Below, piece after piece: positions 45,808 through 58,700 of a stretch of 64,000 nucleotides of DNA. The stretch spans positions 5,632,625 to 5,696,624 of the forward strand of contig OZ025223.1 of the NCBI GenBank assembly GCA_964019055.1, written 5' to 3'. Position 1 is the stretch's first letter; every line of letters begins with the position of its first letter. The DNA is from Anthopleura xanthogrammica (Eukaryota; Cnidaria; Anthozoa; Actiniaria; Actiniidae). Position numbers and translations under genes: made by a program. The notes under the pieces were generated by a model. The model did no database searches, had not been told where the DNA came from, and saw only the letters and a list, made by a program, of their open reading frames with translations.

Positions 45808-48800
45808 ATGAGCAAAAAGTGGGGGTTTCAGCAAACAGGTCACACCGTAAGCGAAAAACCTGGTTTTGAGAGCCAAAATGGCCATTTTTCAGTTTTTTGG
45901 GCTAAAAAGTTTTTTTTTCCAGCAAAACAGTGTTTTGAACAGCCAAAATGTGCTTTTCTCGTCCAAAGCTTGCGTTTAGCAGTGAAAACGTCGTGTTTTG
46001 AGCAAAAGAAAATTCTCAGGAAATTTCAAATTTTCTCAGCAAAAAACAACTTTTTCGACCAAAAAGCACCTTTACTCAGCCAAAACCGAATTTTTTTTCG
46101 CCAAAACGTCGTGTTTTTATCTCAAGAGGTATTATCATGAGCAAAAAGTGGGGGTTTCAGCAAACAGGTCACACCGTAAGCGAAAAACCTGGTTTTGAGA
46201 GCCAAAATGGCCATTTTTCAGTTTTTTGGGCTAAAAAGTTTTTTTTTCCAGCAAAACAGTGTTTTGAACAGCCAAAATGTGCTTTTCTCGTCCAAAGCTT
46301 GCGTTTAGCAGTGAAAACGTCGTGTTTTGAGCAAAAGAAAATTCTCAGGAAATTTCAAATTTTCTCAGCAAAAAACAACTTTTTTGACCAAAAAGCACCT
46401 TTACTCAGCCAAAACCGAATTTTTTTTCGCCAAAACGTCGTGTTTTTATCTCAAGAGGTATTATCATGAGCAAAAAGTGGGGGTTTCAGCAAACAGGTCA
46501 CACCGTAAGCGAAAAACCTGGTTTTGAGAGCCAAAATGGCCATTTTTCAGTTTTTTGGGCTAAAAAGTTTTTTTTTCCAGCAAAACAGTGTTTTGAACAG
46601 CCAAAATGTGCTTTTCTCGTCCAAAGCTTGCGTTTAGCAGTGAAAACGTCGTGTTTTGAGCAAAAGAAAATTCTCAGGAAATTTCAAATTTTCTCAGCAA
46701 AAAACAACTTTTTCGACCAAAAAGCACCTTTACTCAGCCAAAACCGAATTTTTTTTCGCCAAAACGTCGTGTTTTTATCTCAAGAGGTATTATCATGAGC
46801 AAAAAGTGGGGGTTTCAGCAAACAGGTCACACCGTAAGCGAAAAACCTGGTTTTGAGAGCCAAAATGGCCATTTTTCAGTTTTTTGGGCTAAAAAGTTTT
46901 TTTTTCCAGCAAAACAGTGTTTTGAACAGCCAAAATGTGCTTTTCTCGTCCAAAGCTTGCGTTTAGCAGTGAAAACGTCGTGTTTTGAGCAAAAGAAAAT
47001 TCTCAGGAAATTTCAAATTTTCTCAGCAAAAAACAACTTTTTTGACCAAAAAGCACCTTTACTCAGCCAAAACCGAATTTTTTTTCGCCAAAACGTCGTG
47101 TTTTTATCTCAAGAGGTATTATCATGAGCAAAAAGTGGGGGTTTCAGCAAACAGGTCACACCGTAAGCGAAAAACCTGGTTTTGAGAGCCAAAATGGCCA
47201 TTTTTCAGTTTTTTGGGCTAAAAAGTTTTTTTTTCCAGCAAAACAGTGTTTTGAACAGCCAAAATGTGCTTTTCTCGTCCAAAGCTTGCGTTTAGCAGTG
47301 AAAACGTCGTGTTTTGAGCAAAAGAAAATTCTCAGGAAATTTCAAATTTTCTCAGCAAAAAACAACTTTTTCGACCAAAAAGCACCTTTACTCAGCCAAA
47401 ACCGAATTTTTTTTCGCCAAAACGTCGTGTTTTTATCTCAAGAGGTATTATCATGAGCAAAAAGTGGGGGTTTCAGCAAACAGGTCACACCGTAAGCGAA
47501 AAACCTGGTTTTGAGAGCCAAAATGGCCATTTTTCAGTTTTTTGGGCTAAAAAGTTTTTTTTTCCAGCAAAACAGTGTTTTGAACAGCCAAAATGTGCTT
47601 TTCTCGTCCAAAGCTTGCGTTTAGCAGTGAAAACGTCGTGTTTTGAGCAAAAGAAAATTCTCAGGAAATTTCAAATTTTCTCAGCAAAAAACAACTTTTT
47701 TGACCAAAAAGCACCTTTACTCAGCCAAAACCGAATTTTTTTTCGCCAAAACGTCGTGTTTTTATCTCAAGAGGTATTATCATGAGCAAAAAGTGGGGGT
47801 TTCAGCAAACAGGTCACACCGTAAGCGAAAAACCTGGTTTTGAGAGCCAAAATGGCCATTTTTCAGTTTTTTGGGCTAAAAAGTTTTTTTTTCCAGCAAA
47901 ACAGTGTTTTGAACAGCCAAAATGTGCTTTTCTCGTCCAAAGCTTGCGTTTAGCAGTGAAAACGTCGTGTTTTGAGCAAAAGAAAATTCTCAGGAAATTT
48001 CAAATTTTCTCAGCAAAAAACAACTTTTTCGACCAAAAAGCACCTTTACTCAGCCAAAACCGAATTTTTTTTCGCCAAAACGTCGTGTTTTTATCTCAAG
48101 AGGTATTATCATGAGCAAAAAGTGGGGGTTTCAGCAAACAGGTCACACCGTAAGCGAAAAACCTGGTTTTGAGAGCCAAAATGGCCATTTTTCAGTTTTT
48201 TGGGCTAAAAAGTTTTTTTTTCCAGCAAAACAGTGTTTTGAACAGCCAAAATGTGCTTTTCTCGTCCAAAGCTTGCGTTTAGCAGTGAAAACGTCGTGTT
48301 TTGAGCAAAAGAAAATTCTCAGGAAATTTCAAATTTTCTCAGCAAAAAACAACTTTTTTGACCAAAAAGCACCTTTACTCAGCCAAAACCGAATTTTTTT
48401 TCGCCAAAACGTCGTGTTTTTATCTCAAGAGGTATTATCATGAGCAAAAAGTGGGGGTTTCAGCAAACAGGTCACACCGTAAGCGAAAAACCTGGTTTTG
48501 AGAGCCAAAATGGCCATTTTTCAGTTTTTTGGGCTAAAAAGTTTTTTTTTCCAGCAAAACAGTGTTTTGAACAGCCAAAATGTGCTTTTCTCGTCCAAAG
48601 CTTGCGTTTAGCAGTGAAAACGTCGTGTTTTGAGCAAAAGAAAATTCTCAGGAAATTTCAAATTTTCTCAGCAAAAAACAACTTTTTCGACCAAAAAGCA
48701 CCTTTACTCAGCCAAAACCGAATTTTTTTTCGCCAAAACGTCGTGTTTTTATCTCAAGAGGTATTATCATGAGCAAAAAGTGGGGGTTTCAGCAAACAGG

Positions 48801-50805
48801 TCACACCGTAAGCGAAAAACCTGGTTTTGAGAGCCAAAATGGCCATTTTTCAGTTTTTTGGGCTAAAAAGTTTTTTTTTCCAGCAAAACAGTGTTTTGAA
48901 CAGCCAAAATGTGCTTTTCTCGTCCAAAGCTTGCGTTTAGCAGTGAAAACGTCGTGTTTTGAGCAAAAGAAAATTCTCAGGAAATTTCAAATTTTCTCAG
49001 CAAAAAACAACTTTTTTGACCAAAAAGCACCTTTACTCAGCCAAAACCGAATTTTTTTTCGCCAAAACGTCGTGTTTTTATCTCAAGAGGTATTATCATG
49101 AGCAAAAAGTGGGGGTTTCAGCAAACAGGTCACACCGTAAGCGAAAAACCTGGTTTTGAGAGCCAAAATGGCCATTTTTCAGTTTTTTGGGCTAAAAAGT
49201 TTTTTTTTCCAGCAAAACAGTGTTTTGAACAGCCAAAATGTGCTTTTCTCGTCCAAAGCTTGCGTTTAGCAGTGAAAACGTCGTGTTTTGAGCAAAAGAA
49301 AATTCTCAGGAAATTTCAAATTTTCTCAGCAAAAAACAACTTTTTTGGACCAAAAAGCACCTTTACTCTGCCAAAACCGAATTTTTTTTCGCCAAAACGT
49401 CGTGTTTTTATCTCAAGAGGTATTATCATGAGCAAAAAGTGGGGGTTTCAGCAAACAGGTCACACCGTAAGCGAAAAACCTGGTTTTGAGAGCCAAAATG
49501 GCCATTTTTCAGTTTTTTGGGCTAAAAAGTTTTTTTTTCCAGCAAAACAGTGTTTTGAACAGCCAAAATGTGCTTTTCTCGTCCAAAGCTTGCGTTTAGC
49601 AGTGAAAACGTCGTGTTTTGAGCAAAAGAAAATTCTCAGGAAATTTCAAATTTTCTCAGCAAAAAACAACTTTTTTGACCAAAAAGCACCTTTACTCAGC
49701 CAAAACCGAATTTTTTTTCGCCAAAACGTCGTGTTTTTATCTCAAGAGGTATTATCATGAGCAAAAAGTGGGGGTTTCAGCAAACAGGTCACACCGTAAG
49801 CGAAAAACCTGGTTTTGAGAGCCAAAATGGCCATTTTTCAGTTTTTTGGGCTAAAAAGTTTTTTTTTCCAGCAAAACAGTGTTTTGAACAGCCAAAATGT
49901 GCTTTTCTCGTCCAAAGCTTGCGTTTAGCAGTGAAAACGTCGTGTTTTGAGCAAAAGAAAATTCTCAGGAAATTTCAAATTTTCTCAGCAAAAAACAACT
50001 TTTTCGACCAAAAAGCACCTTTACTCAGCCAAAACCGAATTTTTTTTCGCCAAAACGTCGTGTTTTTATCTCAAGAGGTATTATCATGAGCAAAAAGTGG
50101 GGGTTTCAGCAAACAGGTCACACCGTAAGCGAAAAACCTGGTTTTGAGAGCCAAAATGGCCATTTTTCAGTTTTTTGGGCTAAAAAGTTTTTTTTTCCAG
50201 CAAAACAGTGTTTTGAACAGCCAAAATGTGCTTTTCTCGTCCAAAGCTTGCGTTTAGCAGTGAAAACGTCGTGTTTTGAGCAAAAGAAAATTCTCAGGAA
50301 ATTTCAAATTTTCTCAGCAAAAAACAACTTTTTTGACCAAAAAGCACCTTTACTCAGCCAAAACCGAATTTTTTTTCGCCAAAACGTCGTGTTTTTATCT
50401 CAAGAGGTATTATCATGAGCAAAAAGTGGGGGTTTCAGCAAACAGGTCACACCGTAAGCGAAAAACCTGGTTTTGAGAGCCAAAATGGCCATTTTTCAGT
50501 TTTTTGGGCTAAAAAGTTTTTTTTTCCAGCAAAACAGTGTTTTGAACAGCCAAAATGTGCTTTTCTCGTCCAAAGCTTGCGTTTAGCAGTGAAAACGTCG
50601 TGTTTTGAGCAAAAGAAAATTCTCAGGAAATTTCAAATTTTCTCAGCAAAAAACAACTTTTTCGACCAAAAAGCACCTTTACTCAGCCAAAACCGAATTT
50701 TTTTTCGCCAAAACGTCGTGTTTTTATCTCAAGAGGTATTATCATGAGCAAAAAGTGGGGGTTTCAGCAAACAGGTCACACCGTAAGCGAAAAACCTGGT
50801 TTTGA
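45808..50805 (+). repeat. Dimer higher-order repeat (658 bp) with CTTTTTCGACC marks
   Basis: CTTTTTCGACC alternates with CTTTTTTGACC in successive monomers: marked copies lie near 46052, 46711, 47368, 48027, 48686, 50003 and 50661. The expected mark near 49345 is instead CTTTTTTGGACC, a copy with an inserted base and CTCTGCC. The run therefore has eight units in phase with one altered. Confidence 0.85.
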
Positions 50806-51401
50806 GAGCCAAAATGGCCATTTTTCAGTTTTTTGGGCTAAAAAGTTTTTTTTTCCAGCAAAACAGTGTTTTGAACAGCCAAAATGTGCTTTTCTCGTCC
50901 AAAGCTTGCGTTTAGCAGTGAAAACGTCGTGTTTTGAGCAAAAGAAAATTCTCAGGAAATTTCAAATTTTCTCAGCAAAAAACAACTTTTTTGACCAAAA
51001 AGCACCTTTACTCAGCCAAAACCGAATTTTTTTCCGCCAAAACGTCGTGTTTTTATCTCAAGAGGTATTATCATGAGCAAAAAGTGGGGGTTTCAGCAAA
51101 CAGGTCACACCGTAAGCGAAAAACCTGGTTTTGAGAGCCAAAATGGCCATTTTTCAGTTTTTTGGGCTAAAAAGTTTTTTTTTCCAGCAAAACAGTGTTT
51201 TGAACAGCCAAAATGTGCTTTTCTCGTCCAAAGCTTGCGTTTAGCAGTGAAAACGTCGTGTTTTGAGCAAAAGAAAATTCTCAGGAAATTTCAAATTTTC
51301 TCAGCAAAAAACAACTTTTTTGACCAAAAAGCACCTTTACTCAGCCAAAACCGAATTTTTTTTCGCCAAAACGTCGTGTTTTTATCTCAAGAGGTATTAT
51401 C

Positions 51402-52779
51402 ATGAGCAAAAAGTGGGGGTTTCAGCAAACAGGTCACACCGTAAGCGAAAAACCTGGTTTTGAGAGCCAAAATGGCCATTTTTCAGTTTTTTGGGCTAAA
51501 AAGTTTTTTTTTCCAGCAAAACAGTGTTTTGAACAGCCAAAATGTGCTTTTCTCGTCCAAAGCTTGCGTTTAGCAGTGAAAACGTCGTGTTTTGAGCAAA
51601 AGAAAATTCTCAGGAAATTTCAAATTTTCTCAGCAAAAAACAACTTTTTTGACCAAAAAGCACCTTTACTCAGCCAAAACCGAATTTTTTTTCGCCAAAA
51701 CGTCGTGTTTTTATCGCAAGAGGTATTATCATGAGCAAAAAGTGGGGGTTTCAGCAAACAGGTCACACCGTAAGCGAAAAACCTGGTTTTGAGAGCCAAA
51801 ATGGCCATTTTTCAGTTTTTTGGGCTAAAAAGTTTTTTTTTCCAGCAAAACAGTGTTTTGAACAGCCAAAATGTGCTTTTCTCGTCCAAAGCTTGCGTTT
51901 AGCAGTGAAAACGTCGTGTTTTGAGCAAAAGAAAATTCTCAGGAAATTTCAAATTTTCTCAGCAAAAAACAACTTTTTTGACCAAAAAGCACCTTTACTC
52001 AGCCAAAACCGAATTTTTTTTCGCCAAAACGTCGTGTTTTTATCTCAAGAGGTATTATCATGAGCAAAAAGTGGGGGTTTCAGCAAACAGGTCACACCGT
52101 AAGCGAAAAACCTGGTTTTGAGAGCCAAAATGGCCATTTTTCAGTTTTTTGGGCTAAAAAGTTTTTTTTTCCAGCAAAACAGTGTTTTGAACAGCCAAAA
52201 TGTGCTTTTCTCGTCCAAAGCTTGCGTTTAGCAGTGAAAACGTCGTGTTTTGAGCAAAAGAAAATTCTCAGGAAATTTCAAATTTTCTCAGCAAAAAACA
52301 ACTTTTTTGACCAAAAAGCACCTTTACTCAGCCAAAACCGAATTTTTTTTCGCCAAAACGTCGTGTTTTTATCTCAAGAGGTATTATCATGAGCAAAAAG
52401 TGGGGGTTTCAGCAAACAGGTCACACCGTAAGCGAAAAACCTGGTTTTGAGAGCCAAAATGGCCATTTTTCAGTTTTTTGGGCTAAAAAGTTTTTTTTTC
52501 CAGCAAAACAGTGTTTTGAACAGCCAAAATGTGCTTTTCTCGTCCAAAGCTTGCGTTTAGCAGTGAAAACGTCGTGTTTTGAGCAAAAGAAAATTCTCAG
52601 GAAATTTCAAATTTTCTCAGCAAAAAACAACTTTTTTGACCAAAAAGCACCTTTACTCAGCCAAAACCGAATTTTTTTTCGCCAAAACGTCGTGTTTTTA
52701 TCGCAAGAGGTATTATCATGAGCAAAAAGTGGGGGTTTCAGCAAACAGGTCACACCGTAAGCGAAAAACCTGGTTTTGA
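51402..52779 (+). repeat. Trimer-spaced ATCGCAAG marks (987 bp)
   Basis: TTTATCGCAAGAGG replaces TTTATCTCAAGAGG near 51714 and 52701, exactly three monomers apart with two ordinary copies between. It rests on a single mark, so it is weaker than the 35-36 kb trimer. Confidence 0.6.
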
Positions 52780-55700
52780 GAGCCAAAATGGCCATTTTTC
52801 AGTTTTTTGGGCTAAAAAGTTTTTTTTTTCCAGCAAAACAGTGTTTTGAACAGCCAAAATGTGCTTTTCTCGTCCAAAGCTTGCGTTTAGCAGTGAAAAC
52901 GTCGTGTTTTGAGCAAAAGAAAATTCTCAGGAAATTTCAAATTTTCTCAGCAAAAAACAACTTTTTTGACCAAAAAGCACCTTTACTCAGCCAAAACCGA
53001 ATTTTTTTTCGCCAAAACGTCGTGTTTTTATCTCAAGGGGTATTATCATGAGCAAAAAGTGGGGGTTTCAGCAAACAGGTCACACCGTAAGCGAAAAACC
53101 TGGTTTTGAGAGCCAAAATGGCCATTTTTCAGTTTTTTGGGCTAAAAAGTTTTTTTTTCCAGCAAAACAGTGTTTTGAACAGCCAAAATGTGCTTTTCTC
53201 GTCCAAAGCTTGCGTTTAGCAGTGAAAACGTCGTGTTTTGAGCAAAAGAAAATTCTCAGGAAATTTCAAATTTTCTCAGCAAAAAACAACTTTTTTGACC
53301 AAAAAGCACCTTTACTCAGCCAAAACCGAATTTTTTTTCGCCAAAACGTCGTGTTTTTATCTCAAGAGGTATTATCATGAGCAAAAAGTGGGGGTTTCAG
53401 CAAACAGGTCACACCGTAAGCGAAAAACCTGGTTTTGAGAGCCAAAATGGCCATTTTTCAGTTTTTTGGGCTAAAAAGTTTTTTTTTCCAGCAAAACAGT
53501 GTTTTGAACAGCCAAAATGTGCTTTTCTCGTCCAAAGCTTGCGTTTAGCAGTGAAAACGTCGTGTTTTGAGCGAAAGAAAATTCTCAGGAAATTTCAAAT
53601 TTTCTCAGCAAAAAACAACTTTTTTGACCAAAAAGCACCTTTACTCAGCCAAAACCGAATTTTTTTTCGCCAAAACGTCGTGTTTTTATCTCAAGAGGTA
53701 TTATCATGAGCAAAAAGTGGGGGTTTCAGCAAACAGGTCACACCGTAAGCGAAAAACCTGGTTTTGAGAGCCAAAATGGCCATTTTTCAGTTTTTTGGGC
53801 TAAAAAGTTTTTTTTTCCAGCAAAACAGTGTTTTGAACAGCCAAAATGTGCTTTTCTCGTCCAAAGCTTGCGTTTAGCAGTGAAAACGTCGTGTTTTGAG
53901 CAAAAGAAAATTCTCAGGAAATTTCAAATTTTCTCAGCAAAAAACAACTTTTTTGACCAAAAAGCACCTTTACTCAGCCAAAACCGAATTTTTTTTCGCC
54001 AAAACGTCGTGTTTTTATCTCAAGAGGTATTATCATGAGCAAAAAGTGGGGGTTTCAGCAAACAGGTCACACCGTAAGCGAAAAACCTGGTTTTGAGAGC
54101 CAAAATGGCCATTTTTCAGTTTTTTGGGCTAAAAAGTTTTTTTTCCAGCAAAACAGTGTTTTGAACAGCCAAAATGTGCTTTTCTCGTCCAAAGCTTGCG
54201 TTTAGCAGTGAAAACGTCGTGTTTTGAGCAAAAGAAAATTCTCAGGAAATTTCAAATTTTCTCAGCAAAAAACAACTTTTTTGACCAAAAAGCACCTTTA
54301 CTCAGCCAAAACCGAATTTTTTTTCGTCAAAACGTCGTGTTTTTATCTCAAGAGGTATTATCATGAGCAAAAAGTGGGGGTTTCAGCAAACAGGTCACAC
54401 CGTAAGCGAAAAACCTGGTTTTGAGAGCCAAAATGGCCATTTTTCAGTTTTTTGGGCTAAAAAGTTTTTTTTTCCAGCAAAACAGTGTTTTGAACAGCCA
54501 AAATGTGCTTTTCTCGTCCAAAGCTTGCGTTTAGCAGTGAAAACGTCGTGTTTTGAGCAAAAGAAAATTCTCAGGAAATTTCAAATTTTCTCAGCAAAAA
54601 ACAACTTTTTTGACCAAAAAGCACCTTTACTCAGCCAAAACCGAATTTTTTTTCGCCAAAACGTCGTGTTTTTATCTCAAGAGGTATTATCATGAGCAAA
54701 AAGTGGGGGTTTCAGCAAACAGGTCACACCGTAAGCGAAAAACCTGGTTTTGAGAGCCAAAATGGCCATTTTTCAGTTTTTTGGGCTAAAAAGTTTTTTT
54801 TTCCAGCAAAACAGTGTTTTGAACAGCCAAAATGTGCTTTTCTCGTCCAAAGCTTGCGTTTAGCAGTGAAAACGTCGTGTTTTGAGCAAAAGAAAATTCT
54901 CAGGAAATTTCAAATTTTCTCAGCAAAAAACAACTTTTTTGACCAAAAAGCACCTTTACTCAGCCAAAACCGAATTTTTTTTCGCCAAAACGTCGTGTTT
55001 TTATCTCAAGAGGTATTATCATGAGCAAAAAGTGGGGGTTTCAGCAAACAGGTCACACCGTAAGCGAAAAACCTGGTTTTGAGAGCCAAAATGGCCATTT
55101 TTCAGTTTTTTGGGCTAAAAAGTTTTTTTTTCCAGCAAAACAGTGTTTTGAACAGCCAAAATGTGCTTTTCTCGTCCAAAGCTTGCGTTTAGCAGTGAAA
55201 ACGTCGTGTTTTGAGCAAAAGAAAATTCTCAGGAAATTTCAAATTTTCTCAGCAAAAAACAACTTTTTTGACCAAAAAGCACCTTTACTCAGCCAAAACC
55301 GAATTTTTTTTCGCCAAAACGTCGTGTTTTTATCTCAAGAGGTATTATCATGAGCAAAAAGTGGGGGTTTCAGCAAACAGGTCACACCGTAAGCGAAAAA
55401 CCTGGTTTTGAGAGCCAAAATGGCCATTTTTCAGTTTTTTGGGCTAAAAAGTTTTTTTTTCCAGCAAAACAGTGTTTTGAACAGCCAAAATGTGCTTTTC
55501 TCGTCCAAAGCTTGCATTTAGCAGTGAAAACGTCGTGTTTTGAGCAAAAGAAAATTCTCAGGAAATTTCAAATTTTCTCAGCAAAAAACAACTTTTTTGA
55601 CCAAAAAGCCCCTTTACTTAGCCAAAACCGAATTTTTTTTCGCCAAAACGTCGTGTTTTTATCTCAAGAGGTATTATCATGAGCAAAAAGTGGGGGTTTC

Positions 55701-58700
55701 AGCAAACAGGTCACACCGTAAGCGAAAAACCTGGTTTTGAGAGCCAAAATGGCCATTTTTCAGTTTTTTGGGCTAAAAAGTTTTTTTTTCCAGCAAAACA
55801 GTGTTTTGAACAGCCAAAATGTGCTTTTCTCGTCCAAAGCTTGCGTTTAGCAGTGAAAACGTCGTGTTTTGAGCAAAAGAAAATTCTCAGGAAATTTCAA
55901 ATTTTCTCAGCAAAAAACAACTTTTTTGACCAAAAAGCACCTTTACTCAGCCAAAACCGAATTTTTTTTCGCCAAAACGTCGTGTTTTTATCTCAAGAGG
56001 TATTATCATGAGCAAAAAGTGGGGGTTTCAGCAAACAGGTCACGCCGTAAGCGAAAAACCTGGTTTTGAGAGCCAAAATGGCCATTTTTCAGTTTTTTGG
56101 GCTAAAAAGTTTTTTTTTCCAGCAAAACAGTGTTTTGAACAGCCAAAATGTGCTTTTCTCGTCCAAAGCTTGCGTTTAGCAGTGAAAACGTCGTGTTTTG
56201 AGCAAGAGAAAATTCTCAGGAAATTTCAAATTTTCTCAGCAAAAAACAACTTTTTTGACCAAAAAGCACCTTTACTCAGCCAAAACCGAATTTTTTTTCG
56301 CCAAAACGTCGTGTTTTTATCTCAAGAGGTATTATCATGAGCAAAAAGTGGGGGTTTCAGCAAACAGGTCACACCGTAAGCGAAAAACCTGGTTTTGAGA
56401 GCCAAAATGGCCATTTTTCAGTTTTTTGGGCTAAAAAGTTTTTTTTTTCCAGCAAAACAGTGTTTTGAACAGCCAAAATGTGCTTTTCTCGTCCAAAGCT
56501 TGCGTTTAGCAGTGAAAACGTCGTGTTTTGAGCAAAAGAAAATTCTCAGGAAATTTCAAATTTTCTCAGCAAAAAACAACTTTTTTGACCAAAAAGCACC
56601 TTTACTCAGCCAAAACCGAATTTTTTTTCGCCAAAACGTCGTGTTTTTATCTCAAGAGGTATTATCATGAGCAAAAAGTGGGGGTTTCAGCAAACAGGTC
56701 ACACCGTAAGCGAAAAACCTGGTTTTGAGAGCCAAAATGGCCATTTTTCAGTTTTTTGGGCTAAAAAGTTTTTTTTTTCCAGCAAAACAGTGTTTTGAAC
56801 AGCCAAAATGTGCTTTTCTCGTCCAAAGCTTGCGTTTAGCAGTGAAAACGTCGTGTTTTGAGCAAAAGAAAATTCTCAGGAAATTTCAAATTTTCTCAGC
56901 AAAAAACAACTTTTTTGACCAAAAAGCACCTTTACTCAGCCAAAACCGAATTTTTTTTCGCCAAAACGTCGTGTTTTTATCTCAAGAGGTATTATCATGA
57001 GCAAAAAGTGGGGGTTTCAGCAAACAGGTCACACCGTAAGCGAAAAACCTGGTTTTGAGAGCCAAAATGGCCATTTTTCAGTTTTTTGGGCTAAAAAGTT
57101 TTTTTTTCCAGCAAAACAGTGTTTTGAACAGCCAAAATGTGCTTTTCTCGTCCAAAGCTTGCGTTTAGCAGTGAAAACGTCGTGTTTTGAGCAAAAGAAA
57201 ATTCTCAGGAAATTTCAAATTTTCTCAGCAAAAAACAACTTTTTTGACCAAAAAGCACCTTTACTCAGCCAAAACCGAATTTTTTTTCGCCAAAACGTCG
57301 TGTTTTTATCTCAAGAGGTATTATCATGAGCAAAAAGTGGGGGTTTCAGCAAACAGGTCACACCGTAAGCGAAAAACCTGGTTTTGAGAGCCAAAATGGC
57401 CATTTTTCAGTTTTTTGGGCTAAAAAGTTTTTTTTTCCAGCAAAACAGTGTTTTGAACAGCCAAAATGTGCTTTTCTCGTCCAAAGCTTGCGTTTAGCAG
57501 TGAAAACGTCGTGTTTTGAGCAAAAGAAAATTCTCAGGAAATTTCAAATTTTCTCAGCAAAAAACAACTTTTTTGACCAAAAAGCACCTTTACTCAGCCA
57601 AAACCGAATTTTTTTTCGCCAAAACGTCGTGTTTTTATCTCAAGAGGTATTATCATGAGCAAAAAGTGGGGGTTTCAGCAAACAGGTCACACCGTAAGCG
57701 AAAAACCTGGTTTTGAGAGCCAAAATGGCCATTTTTCAGTTTTTTGGGCTAAAAAGTTTTTTTTTCCAGCAAAACAGTGTTTTGAACAGCCAAAATGTGC
57801 TTTTCTCGTCCAAAGCTTGCGTTTAGCAGTGAAAACGTCGTGTTTTGAGCAAAAGAAAATTCTCAGGAAATTTCAAATTTTCTCAGCAAAAAACAACTTT
57901 TTTGACCAAAAAGCACCTTTACTCAGCCAAAACCGAATTTTTTTTCGCCAAAACGTCGTGTTTTTATCTCAAGAGGTATTATCATGAGCAAAAAGTGGGG
58001 GTTTCAGCAAACAGGTCACACCGTAAGCGAAAAACCTGGTTTTGAGAGCCAAAATGGCCATTTTTAGTTTTTTGGGCTAAAAAGTTTTTTTTTCCAGCAA
58101 AACAGTGTTTTGAACAGCCAAAATGTGCTTTTCTCGTCCAAAGCTTGCGTTTAGCAGTGAAAACGTCGTGTTTTGAGCAAAAGAAAATTCTCAGGAAATT
58201 TCAAATTTTCTCAGCAAAAAACAACTTTTTTGACCAAAAAGCACCTTTACTCAGCCAAAACCGAATTTTTTTTCGCCAAAACGTCGTGTTTTTATCTCAA
58301 GAGGTATTATCATGAGCAAAAAGTGGGGGTTTCAGCAAACAGGTCACACCGTAAGCGAAAAACCTGGTTTTGAGAGCCAAAATGGCCATTTTTCAGTTTT
58401 TTGGGCTAAAAAGTTTTTTTTTTCCAGCAAAACAGTGTTTTGAACAGCCAAAATGTGCTTTTCTCGTCCAAAGCTTGCGTTTAGCAGTGAAAACGTCGTG
58501 TTTTGAGCAAAAGAAAATTCTCAGGAAATTTCAAATTTTCTCAGCAAAAAACAACTTTTTTTGACCAAAAAGCACCTTTACTCAGCCAAAACCGAATTTT
58601 TTTTCGCCAAAACGTCGTGTTTTTATCTCAAGAGGTATTATCATGAGCAAAAAGTGGGGGTTTCAGCAAACAGGTCACACCGTAAGCGAAAAACCTGGTT

